A stretch of 64,000 nucleotides of DNA from Dyella_B sp036746095 (GTDB lineage Bacteria; Pseudomonadota; Gammaproteobacteria; Xanthomonadales; Rhodanobacteraceae): NCBI RefSeq assembly GCF_036746095.1, contig NZ_DAIOEU010000012.1, forward strand, positions 25,982 to 89,981, in the 5' to 3' direction. Positions within the stretch are counted from its first letter, which is position 1. The number at the start of each line of letters is the position of its first letter. Below are positions 8,452-15,863 of this stretch, piece by piece. Below the pieces are notes generated by a model. It was given only the letters and a program-made list of their open reading frames with translations, searched no databases and was not told where the DNA came from. The translations under genes and the position numbers were made by a program.

Positions 8452-9042
8452 ATGAACAAACTGCAGCGCCATGATCTGCTTACGCTGGAAGCCTATGCCG
8501 CACAACGGAGCGAATTTCGCGCCCGCGTGATGGCGCACAAGAAAAACCGCAAGGTCCACCTTGGCAGCCATCTCACCTTCCTGTTCGAAGACCGCCTCAC
8601 CATCCAGTATCAAGTGCAGGAGATGCTGCGCATCGAAAAGATCTTTGAAGCCAGCGGCATCAAAGAAGAGCTGGAGGCTTACAACCCGCTCATTCCGGAT
8701 GGCAAGAATCTCAAAGCCACGCTGTTCGTGGAGTACGAAGACGTCGAGGAGCGCAAACGCGAATTGGCGCGCCTGGCGGGCATGGAACGCCAGGTCGCAC
8801 TGACCGTCGCCGGGCATGCGCCGGTAACGGCGATCGCGGACGAGGATATGGACCGCAGCACCGAAGAGAAAACCGCCGCGGTGCATTTCCTGCGCTTTGA
8901 ATTGGACGACGCGATGATCAGCGATTGGAACGCAGGTGCCGCGGTGACGCTCGCATCCACGCATCCGCAAATGCATGCAACGGTCACTTTTTCGGAACCG
9001 CTACGCAAAGCGCTGGCCGCAGACTTCACGCGACGGGTCTAG
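8452..9042 (+). CDS. DUF3501 family protein
   Basis: 196 aa, 26 nt after the Fe-S gene, so most likely the same transcript. It starts MNKLQRHDLLTLEAYAAQRS and contains HKKNRKVHLGSHLTFLFEDR and a charged IEKIFEASGIKEELEAYNPL segment, all characteristic of DUF3501. No signal peptide, membrane helix or cysteine ligand set is visible. The family has no established function; its repeated linkage to rubrerythrin and the HdrB-like protein suggests a shared redox or stress task. Confidence 0.88.
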   Translation: MNKLQRHDLLTLEAYAAQRSEFRARVMAHKKNRKVHLGSHLTFLFEDRLTIQYQVQEMLRIEKIFEASGIKEELEAYNPLIPDGKNLKATLFVEYEDVEERKRELARLAGMERQVALTVAGHAPVTAIADEDMDRSTEEKTAAVHFLRFELDDAMISDWNAGAAVTLASTHPQMHATVTFSEPLRKALAADFTRRV

Positions 9043-9127
9043 GTTTTTTTCTGTTGTACTCAAGCGAAAGCGTCTTGAGTTAATGTCATTGGGGTTCGCG
9101 CAGCGTAACCCCGCCCACGACGGCGCA

Positions 9128-9646
9128 TTAGTAATGCAGCACGGCACGCAGCGGAACCTCCTGCGGCCAGATCGCCCTGCCCTGCAAGGCCAGCAATTCG
9201 ATCACCACCGACGCGCCCACCAAATCGGCACCCAGCTGGCCAAGCAGATGGCGCGCCGCGCCGAGCGTACCGCCCGTCGCAAGCACATCATCCACCAGCA
9301 GCACCCGTTCGCCCTCGCGCACTGCGCCAACGCAAACCTCCAACCGATCGGTGCCGTATTCGAGCTGGTAATCCGCATGCATCACCGGCGGCGGCAGCTT
9401 GCCCGGTTTGCGCAAGGGTACGAATCCCGCTTGCAGCTTCTGCGCCATCGCCGCGGCGAAAATGAAACCGCGCGATTCCACGCCGCATACAGCTTGCACG
9501 CCACTATCCAGCCACGGTTCGATCATCGCGTCGATGCAGCTGGCAAATGCGGCGCCGTCGGCGAGCAGCGGGGTGATATCGCGAAAGGTGACGCCTGGTT
9601 TCGGGAAATCCGGCACCGCGCGGATCAGACGTGCAAACTCGGTCAT
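9128..9646 (-). CDS. apt: Adenine phosphoribosyltransferase
   Basis: 172 aa from ATG 9646. It converts adenine and PRPP to AMP (purine salvage, cytosol). Signatures: PDFPKPGVTFRDITPLL near the N-terminus, GVESRGFIF at 55-63, and the PRPP-binding loop VLLVDDVLATGGT at 115-127. Length is normal for the family. It is the last gene of a minus-strand run from lgt. Short GGGGTTCGC repeats flank both ends. Confidence 0.95.
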   Translation of the reverse strand: MTEFARLIRAVPDFPKPGVTFRDITPLLADGAAFASCIDAMIEPWLDSGVQAVCGVESRGFIFAAAMAQKLQAGFVPLRKPGKLPPPVMHADYQLEYGTDRLEVCVGAVREGERVLLVDDVLATGGTLGAARHLLGQLGADLVGASVVIELLALQGRAIWPQEVPLRAVLHY

Positions 9647-9784
9647 GCAGGGCTCCAAGGATGAGGCGCTGCGTAGCATACCGTGCACGTTGAAGACGCG
9701 AACGTAGGCGGAACGCGAACCCCAACATCCGGATGCCTGCAATCCATGCCGGGGTTCGGCGATGCCTCACCTCAAGCTACATTT

Positions 9785-10063
9785 TCAGCCGGGCTGCGGC
9801 ACCAGGCTGTCTTGGTCATCGTCCAGCTCGCGGATCGCCAGCCTGGCCTCCGCCAGCGCTTGATCGATCTCGCGCACGATCGGCTCGGCCGCCTCCACGC
9901 TCGAATCCGGCACCAGCACCGCCACGTAGTCCAGGGCCGGCAGCTGCCCCACGCCGCCGGTGAGGTATTCGCCGGAGATGAAGGCAGGCACTTGGCCATG
10001 CTCCAGTGCATCCTTCACCAGATGGGCGTCAAAGAGATTCTGGGCTCGATAAACGATACGCAT
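9785..10063 (-). CDS. DUF2007 domain protein
   Basis: 92 aa. It opens MRIVYRAQNLFDAHLVKDAL and has the glycine-rich ISGEYLTGGVGQLPA and VLVPDSSVEAAEPIVREID, all typical of DUF2007 (putative signal-transducing protein related to the GlnB fold). It is cytosolic, 40 nt downstream of the mutT-thiE fusion. Function is not established. Confidence 0.85.
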   Translation of the reverse strand: MRIVYRAQNLFDAHLVKDALEHGQVPAFISGEYLTGGVGQLPALDYVAVLVPDSSVEAAEPIVREIDQALAEARLAIRELDDDQDSLVPQPG

Positions 10064-10103
10064 GCACGCAAGCTACTGCTGCCCGCACGCATGGGCAAGC
10101 CAT

Positions 10104-11066
10104 TCACCAAAAGGAACGGATGCCCGCGACGCCCTGGGCACCGTGCTTGCGCGCCTCATCGGCCTGCGCCGGCGCCATGCCACCCAGCGCATAAACCGGC
10201 AAGGCGCTGGCCTCGGCCAACATCTGGAACTGCGGCCAGCCCAATGCCGGCGTATCCGGATGGCTGGCGGTGCGGGCGACCGGAGAGAGCGTCGCGAAGT
10301 CGGCTAGATGCACGCTCACACTCAGCTGCGCCGCATCGTGGCAGCTGGCCCCGATCAACTGCGACCACGGCAGCGGACGCTCCTGCAGCTTATCCAGTTG
10401 CGCCGCTGCCATATGCACACCGATACCAGCCCCAAGCTGGCGTGCACCGCCGATATCTCGATTGAGCAACAGATTTGCCTGATGGCTCACCGCAAGCGGC
10501 TGCAAGCGCTCGGCCAGATGACGCACTTGCTCGATCGACCAACGCGGCAAGCGCAACTGGATCAGCCCAATGCCGCGCTCGATCGCCTGGGCGATGCGCT
10601 GGCGCCACGCCTCGGCCTGATCCGGCGCCGCATCCGCAGGTGTGATCGCATACGTCGGCGGCAGGCGCAGCGCCTGCAAAATCGGGCGGTCCGCCGGGGC
10701 AAGCGTGGCCAGGTCGACGTCTCCCGGCAATTGCCATTGCAAGGCCTGCCCTTCCAGCGGTGCCAGGGTGCCCCGCCAACGCGTGAATCGCCAGGCATCC
10801 AAGAGCAGGCCGCGTTCGCCGTAGTGCCAGGGAATGCGGATCAGGGGGGCGCCATCCTTTGGCTCGACGTGGATGCCGAGTTCTTCGTGCAGCTCGCGCG
10901 CCAGCGCCGGCAGCGGTGCTTCGCCGGGCTCAAGCTTGCCGCCGGGAAACTCCCAGAAGCCGGCCAGGTGCTTGCCCGCCGGGCGCTGCGCCAGCAGTAC
11001 GTTGCCCCGCGTGTCGCACAGCACGCCGGCCATCACATGCAGCATGTTGCCGGTCGCGTCGCTCAC
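10104..11066 (-). CDS. mutT: Nudix hydrolase (MutT) fused to a ThiE-like domain
   Basis: 320 aa. The GTG start at 11066 follows the folA TAA with no gap. Residues about 8-130 are a Nudix domain with the full box G-x5-E-x7-RELHEELGI (GKLEPGE..RELHEELGI); this domain sanitises 8-oxo-dGTP in MutT. Residues about 135-320 are a thiamine-phosphate-synthase/TenI-type barrel (GIGLIQLRLPRWS, VHMAAAQL, YALGGMAPAQADEARKHGAQGVAGIRSFW). The same two-domain protein occurs in other gammaproteobacteria. Several ThiE substrate residues look changed, so real ThiE activity is doubtful. Confidence 0.9.
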   Translation of the reverse strand: MSDATGNMLHVMAGVLCDTRGNVLLAQRPAGKHLAGFWEFPGGKLEPGEAPLPALARELHEELGIHVEPKDGAPLIRIPWHYGERGLLLDAWRFTRWRGTLAPLEGQALQWQLPGDVDLATLAPADRPILQALRLPPTYAITPADAAPDQAEAWRQRIAQAIERGIGLIQLRLPRWSIEQVRHLAERLQPLAVSHQANLLLNRDIGGARQLGAGIGVHMAAAQLDKLQERPLPWSQLIGASCHDAAQLSVSVHLADFATLSPVARTASHPDTPALGWPQFQMLAEASALPVYALGGMAPAQADEARKHGAQGVAGIRSFW

Positions 11067-11555
11067 TTACTGCGTGCGGATGTACTCGACCATGTCGAAG
11101 TCGTAGCTGTGCTGCGCATCTTTCTTATGATGCGTGCGCTTGACTTCGGTCCAATCGGTGAAATGGATGCCCGGGAAGAACGTGTCGGCACCCTCGACCG
11201 CCGCGCTTACCCAGGTGAGGTAAAGGCGCCGCGCCATCGGCAACGCATCGTGGAACACCCGGCCGCCGCCGATCACCATCAGGCCGGTACCGTCGGAGCG
11301 GGCCTGCGCCTCTTCGATCGAGCGGACCGTGATCTGGCCGGGAAACGGTGCCTCGTGACGATTGGACAGCACCATGTTCACGCGATCGGGCAGTGCGCGG
11401 CCGATCGACACCGCGGTGTTGTAACCCATCAGCACGTGCTTGCCGACGGTCAGCTGCTTGAACCATTTCAGATCGTCCGGCAAATGCCAGGGGAGCTGGC
11501 CCTTGCGACCAATAGCAAAGTTCTCGTCGAGGGCGGCGATCAGCGAAATGGCCAT
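11067..11555 (-). CDS. folA: Dihydrofolate reductase
   Basis: 162 aa, the standard length. It reduces dihydrofolate to tetrahydrofolate with NADPH. Visible: ISLIAALDENFAIGRKGQLPWHLPDDLKWFK at the N-terminus with the catalytic Asp in LPDDL, the VLMGYNT segment, and VIGGGRVF in the cofactor site. It lies downstream of thyA, whose product consumes the folate that FolA regenerates, and upstream of mutT-thiE. Confidence 0.96.
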   Translation of the reverse strand: MAISLIAALDENFAIGRKGQLPWHLPDDLKWFKQLTVGKHVLMGYNTAVSIGRALPDRVNMVLSNRHEAPFPGQITVRSIEEAQARSDGTGLMVIGGGRVFHDALPMARRLYLTWVSAAVEGADTFFPGIHFTDWTEVKRTHHKKDAQHSYDFDMVEYIRTQ

Positions 11556-11744
11556 GGATGCTCCAAAGAAACGGTGACTGTCACAAAGGCCGGGGCTTGG
11601 CCGGCCGACCGCTCATTATAGCGTTTCACGCCACCGTCGAACGCCAATCATCACGCTGGAAGCACTCCGCCCTCCGGCAGGGGTCGGGGGCACGATCAAT
11701 TCAGAAGGAATTCGCCAAGGGCCACCATCACGCTTCGCCCAAAC

Positions 11745-11790
11745 CCGCCCTCACCCCCGGCCCTTCTCCCTGCGGGAGAGGGGAGAAAGC
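11745..11790. repeat. Palindromic CCCTTCTCCC/GGGAGAGGGG repeat between thyA and folA
   Basis: Just downstream of the thyA stop is CTTCTCCCTGCGGGAGAGGGGAGAAAG, a short hairpin of the CCCTCTCCC family. Relatives occur at 15824-15848, 19185-19340 and 56248-56269. It is probably a REP element. It has no T run. Confidence 0.6.
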
Positions 11791-11791
11791 A

Positions 11792-12586
11792 TTACACCGC
11801 TACCGGCGCCTTGATTGCCGGATGGGGGTGGTAATCCTCGATCACCACGTCTTCGTAGCGGAAATCGAAGATCGACTGCACATGCGGATTGAGCTTCAAC
11901 CGCGGCAGCGCGCGCGGCTCGCGCGTCAATTGCAGGCGCGCCTGCTCCAGATGATTGCTGTACAGATGCGCATCGCCCAGCGTGTGCACGAAATCGCCCA
12001 CGCCCAGCCCACACACCTGCGCCACCATGTGCGTCAGCAACGCATAGCTGGCGATATTGAACGGTACGCCGAGGAAAATATCGCCGGAGCGCTGATACAG
12101 CTGGCAACTCAGCTTGCCGTTTGCCACATAGAACTGGAACAACGCGTGACATGGCATCAGTGCCATCTTCGGCAATTCGCCGACGTTCCACGCGCTGACG
12201 ATCAAGCGGCGCGAGTCCGGATTGCGCTTGATCTCTTCCACCACCCAGCGAATCTGATCCACCACGCGGCCATCCCCCGCCGGCCACGCACGCCATTGCT
12301 TGCCGTACACCGGACCGAGATCGCCATGTTCGTCCGCCCATTCGTCCCAGATGCTGACGCCGTTTTCCTTCAAGTAGGCGATGTTGGTATCGCCCTGCAG
12401 GAACCAGATCAGCTCGTGCACGATCGATTTCAGGTGCAGCTTTTTGGTGGTGACCAGCGGAAAGCCTTGGTTGAGATCGAAGCGCATCTGCCAACCAAAC
12501 ACGCTGCGCGTGCCGGTGCCGGTGCGGTCGGTTTTTTCGGCGCCATGTTCCAGCACGTGGCGAAGCAGGTCGAGATACGGTTTCAT
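11792..12586 (-). CDS. thyA: Thymidylate synthase
   Basis: 264 aa, the same length as the E. coli enzyme. It makes dTMP from dUMP with methylene-tetrahydrofolate. Visible: DRTGTGTRSVFG near residue 20, the catalytic Cys in MPCHALFQFYV, QRSGDIFLGVPFNIASYA and the C-terminal IKAPVAV. The start codon is only 3 nt from the end of a MITE-like element (12589-12794), and the GAGG in that element's terminal repeat is the best ribosome-binding site. Confidence 0.97.
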   Translation of the reverse strand: MKPYLDLLRHVLEHGAEKTDRTGTGTRSVFGWQMRFDLNQGFPLVTTKKLHLKSIVHELIWFLQGDTNIAYLKENGVSIWDEWADEHGDLGPVYGKQWRAWPAGDGRVVDQIRWVVEEIKRNPDSRRLIVSAWNVGELPKMALMPCHALFQFYVANGKLSCQLYQRSGDIFLGVPFNIASYALLTHMVAQVCGLGVGDFVHTLGDAHLYSNHLEQARLQLTREPRALPRLKLNPHVQSIFDFRYEDVVIEDYHPHPAIKAPVAV

Positions 12587-12588
12587 AA

Positions 12589-12794
12589 AGGAGCCTCTGA
12601 TCTATTCCTACGTGCCCGGCATGACGTCCAGAAGGCTCGCAGGGTGCGGTGCGTGGCGCAGGGAAGACTGGCCGTCGTGGCAAGCCGCGCGGCACAGCCT
12701 GCGGGCCTTCTGGACGTCACCCCTTCATTCAATTCAAAAGTTGGGGCCGCACTGTATGCGGTGACGGGTACGTAGGAATAGATCAGAGGCTCCT
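12589..12794. mobile_element. MITE-like element, copy A
   Basis: About 206 bp, bounded by inverted repeats: the left end AGGAGCCTCTGATCTATTCC continues TACGTGCCCG, and the right end is its complement with one change in the inner part. Inside, about 20-bp inverted repeats (GACGTCCAGAAGGCTCGCAG and complement) bracket a GC-rich loop. A diverged copy with the same ends and inner repeats is at 40901-41161. There is no coding capacity. It fills the lgt-thyA gap exactly, between the lgt stop and the thyA start. Confidence 0.85.
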
Positions 12795-12799
12795 GAAGC

Positions 12800-13696
12800 T
12801 TACGCCGATGGTGAGGGTTCCGCTTTCGCCAGCGGCAACGTCGGCGCCTTGTGCGAAAGCCACAGCAAAAAGATCCCGATCACGATCAACGGCAGCGATT
12901 GAATCTGCCCCATCGTGAGCCAACCCCATGCCAGATAGCCGAGCTGGACGTCCGGCACGCGCACGAATTCCACGGCAAAACGGAAGCAACCGTACATCAG
13001 CGCAAACAAGCCGGAGATGAGATAACGCGGACGCGGTTTCATCGATACCAGCCATAACACGGCGAACATCACCACGCCTTCCAGGGCCAGCTCGTACAAC
13101 TGCGATGGATGGCGCGGCAGCCCGCCGAACTGCTGCATCAACTGCGCCAGATGCGGATCGTTCGCGGCGAGTGCCGCGTCTTCATCGCGCGCGCCCGGAA
13201 AAATCATCGCCCACGGCACTTCGCCCGGCTTGCCCCACAGTTCGCCATTGATGAAGTTGCCCAGACGGCCCAGGCCAAGACCCAGCGGCACCAGCGGCGC
13301 CACGAAATCCACCGTATCGAAGAAATGCAGCTTGTGCCGGCGCGACCACCACAACCCTGCCGCCAGCACGCCGAGCAGGCCGCCGTGGAAACTCATGCCG
13401 CCATCCCACACGCGGAACAGCGCCAGCGGCTCGGTCCAGATCCACCGAATGCCGTCTGCGTAGTAGAACAGCATGTACCAGATGCGCCCGCCCAGGATGA
13501 TGCCCATCATCATGTAGAACATCAGGTCGCCCAGCGCATCGCGGCTGACCGGCAGGCGCCCGCGCTTGCGGCGGTATTCGCCCAGCAGCCAGCCACCGAG
13601 GAACCCGAGCAGATACATCAGGCCGTACCAGTGGACCTGGATCGGCCCGAGCTTCACGGCGATCGGGTTGAAGTGCACGACAAAAGGCTGCGTCAT
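12800..13696 (-). CDS. lgt: Prolipoprotein diacylglyceryl transferase
   Basis: 298 aa from ATG 13696 (MTQPFVVHFNPIA); an in-frame ATG 7 codons earlier is less likely. It is an inner-membrane enzyme with about seven helices that transfers diacylglycerol from phosphatidylglycerol to the lipobox cysteine of prolipoproteins. Signature segments: HWYGLMYLLGF, RVWDGGMSFHGGLLG, and the family pattern GLGLGRLGNFINGELWG with the essential Arg and Asn. First gene of the minus-strand run through thyA and folA. Confidence 0.96.
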   Translation of the reverse strand: MTQPFVVHFNPIAVKLGPIQVHWYGLMYLLGFLGGWLLGEYRRKRGRLPVSRDALGDLMFYMMMGIILGGRIWYMLFYYADGIRWIWTEPLALFRVWDGGMSFHGGLLGVLAAGLWWSRRHKLHFFDTVDFVAPLVPLGLGLGRLGNFINGELWGKPGEVPWAMIFPGARDEDAALAANDPHLAQLMQQFGGLPRHPSQLYELALEGVVMFAVLWLVSMKPRPRYLISGLFALMYGCFRFAVEFVRVPDVQLGYLAWGWLTMGQIQSLPLIVIGIFLLWLSHKAPTLPLAKAEPSPSA

Positions 13697-13837
13697 GGGG
13701 TAACCGATAAAGCCCAAAGCGCGCAGTTTAGCGGCCCGACGATGAACTCGTCAGGACACTGCCCCGGCCCCGGCCACTTGGCTACACTCGGCCAGCGCGC
13801 CTGCTCGGGGGAGTGGGCCGCGCGGGACAACATCTTT

Positions 13838-15811
13838 ATGGGGGAACTTAAGGATATGTGGAACGGACGAGTGCGCGCCCTCGCGGCGGCGTTTTGCGTG
13901 TTGTTGCCTGCGGCTGCAACGGCGGCGGGCGATCGGGTACCGGTGGAAGCCTTTGCGCATCACGGCGGCTATTCGATGCCGCGGCTTTCGCCCGATGGCA
14001 AGTATCTGGCCGTGACGGTGGAGCAAGGCGAAGACCATGCGGTGGTGATCTACCAGCTGGATGACATGAGCCATGCGAAAAGCCTGCTGCGCATGCCTGC
14101 GCATCAAATGCCTTACGACATCCAATGGGTGGGGCCCGAGCGCCTGGTGGTTGAATTGGCCCAATTCTTCGGCTCGCTCGACCGCCCCGAACAGCTGGGC
14201 GAAATCCTGTCCACCGACGTGGAGGGCAAGCGGGTCCAACCCATGTTCAGCCGTGAATGGGGACAGGCTGGACGCGGCGGCCTGGAGCACAGCCCTGACG
14301 ATGGCTATGCCACCGTCGCCGGCTGGCCGTCCAAAGCCAACGATCACTTCTACATGCAGACGTACATGTGGAACAACGAAAAGAACACCTCGCTATATGA
14401 CGTGAACGCTGACAACGGCATTCGCCACTTGATCGGCGAGATCAACACCGGCGACATGGACTTCACCGTGGATCCAGGCGGCCACGTGCGCTACGCGCAA
14501 GGCCTGGACATCAACAACCACTACGTCGTCTACCGCATGCAAAACAGCCTCTGGTCGCAGCTTGCCAATGGCAACGACGGCAACCGTTTCGCCCCTATCA
14601 CCTTCTCGCAAGACGGCCAGCACCTGTATGCATTGTCGAGCACGAAAGGCGGCCCGATGGCACTGGTCGAGACGACCGCAGATGGCAGCCAGACCAGATT
14701 GCTGACCAAGGACGATTTCAGCAGCATCGACTACATTCAATGGACACCGCAACGTGCCCCTTTTGCCGCTTCAGCCGCTTCTGGCATTCCCAAGGAAACC
14801 ATCTTTGATGCGAATCAGCCGCTGGCCAAGTTCTATCAGGGCATAAGCCAGAAATTTCCCGGTGAATTCGTCAACTTCTCAAGCTTGAGCGAAGACGGCA
14901 GCATGCTGGTGTTCGAGGTAAGCAGTGACCGCAATCCCGGCGCCTATTACCTGTTCGACATCAAGCACATGAAAATCCAGAAGCTGTTCGATGAAAACAC
15001 CGGCATCGATCCCAGCAAGATGGCGGCACGCTTACCCATGCGCTTCATCGCCAGTGACGGCACGCCGCTCGAAGCCATTCTTACGGTGCCTGCGGGCGGT
15101 TCGATGAACGACCTGCCGATGGTGTTGTTGCCGCATGGCGGTCCCTTCGACATCAAGGACACCTGGTTTTTCGATGACGACGCGCAATTTCTTGCCAGCC
15201 GCGGATACCTGGTATTGCAAGTCAACTTTCGTGGATCGGCCGGCCGCGGCCCCGGCTTTGTCGACTCTGGCTACGGCAAATGGGGCACACGCATCCAGCA
15301 GGACCTGATCGATGGCGTGAAGTGGGCGGAAACACAGCACTACGCCGATCCCAAGCGCGTCTGCGTGTTCGGTGGCAGCTTTGGCGGCTACTCGGCGATG
15401 ATGACGGTGATTCGCGCACCCGGCCTGTTCAAATGCGCCATCGGCTATGCCGGCATCTACGATCTGGCGATGATGTACGACAAGGGTGACATCAAGGATA
15501 GAAAGTCCGGCAGGAATTACCTGGAACAGGCGATCGGCAAGGACCCCGGCGAACTGGCCGCCAATTCACCGGACAAGCTGGCCGACAAGATCGACGTTCC
15601 CGTGCTGCTGATCCATGGCGAAGAAGACCAGCGCGCGCCCTTCGCCCAGGCCAAAGCGATGCGTGCCGCGCTGGATGCCGCGCACAAACCGTACGAGTGG
15701 TTGACCAAGCCGGACGAGGGGCATGGCTTCTACAACGAGAAGAACCTCGTGGATATGTACAACCATGTGCAGGCGTTTTTGGAGAAGAACATCGGACCGG
15801 GTGTGAACTGA
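13838..15811 (+). CDS. Secreted S9-family (prolyl oligopeptidase-type) serine peptidase
   Basis: 657 aa from ATG 13838; ATG 13856 is also possible. The frame stays open back to 13109, but that stretch is the antisense of lgt. Signal peptide up to ATAAG (about residue 31). Residues about 40-380 form the beta-propeller (RLSPDGKYLAV). The catalytic alpha/beta-hydrolase domain carries Ser514 in GGSFGGY, Asp597 in HGEEDQRAP and His629 in DEGHGF. It cleaves short peptides. It is divergent from lgt and convergent with the TonB receptor. Confidence 0.93.
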   Translation: MGELKDMWNGRVRALAAAFCVLLPAAATAAGDRVPVEAFAHHGGYSMPRLSPDGKYLAVTVEQGEDHAVVIYQLDDMSHAKSLLRMPAHQMPYDIQWVGPERLVVELAQFFGSLDRPEQLGEILSTDVEGKRVQPMFSREWGQAGRGGLEHSPDDGYATVAGWPSKANDHFYMQTYMWNNEKNTSLYDVNADNGIRHLIGEINTGDMDFTVDPGGHVRYAQGLDINNHYVVYRMQNSLWSQLANGNDGNRFAPITFSQDGQHLYALSSTKGGPMALVETTADGSQTRLLTKDDFSSIDYIQWTPQRAPFAASAASGIPKETIFDANQPLAKFYQGISQKFPGEFVNFSSLSEDGSMLVFEVSSDRNPGAYYLFDIKHMKIQKLFDENTGIDPSKMAARLPMRFIASDGTPLEAILTVPAGGSMNDLPMVLLPHGGPFDIKDTWFFDDDAQFLASRGYLVLQVNFRGSAGRGPGFVDSGYGKWGTRIQQDLIDGVKWAETQHYADPKRVCVFGGSFGGYSAMMTVIRAPGLFKCAIGYAGIYDLAMMYDKGDIKDRKSGRNYLEQAIGKDPGELAANSPDKLADKIDVPVLLIHGEEDQRAPFAQAKAMRAALDAAHKPYEWLTKPDEGHGFYNEKNLVDMYNHVQAFLEKNIGPGVN

Positions 15812-15823
15812 CGGACGTTGCAG

Positions 15824-15848
15824 GCCCCTCTCCCTGTGGGAGAGGGGC
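15824..15848. terminator. Hairpin between convergent genes
   Basis: GCCCCTCTCCC-TGT-GGGAGAGGGGC is a perfect 11-bp stem between the convergent S9 peptidase and TonB receptor genes. There is no strong T run. It may serve as a bidirectional terminator or simply be a REP unit of the CCCTCTCCC family. Confidence 0.6.
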
Positions 15849-15863
15849 TTAAGCCGCTCACCA

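Noticed and set aside
13109..13837. N-terminal extension of the S9 peptidase
   Set aside because: It is antisense to lgt and would precede a good signal peptide.
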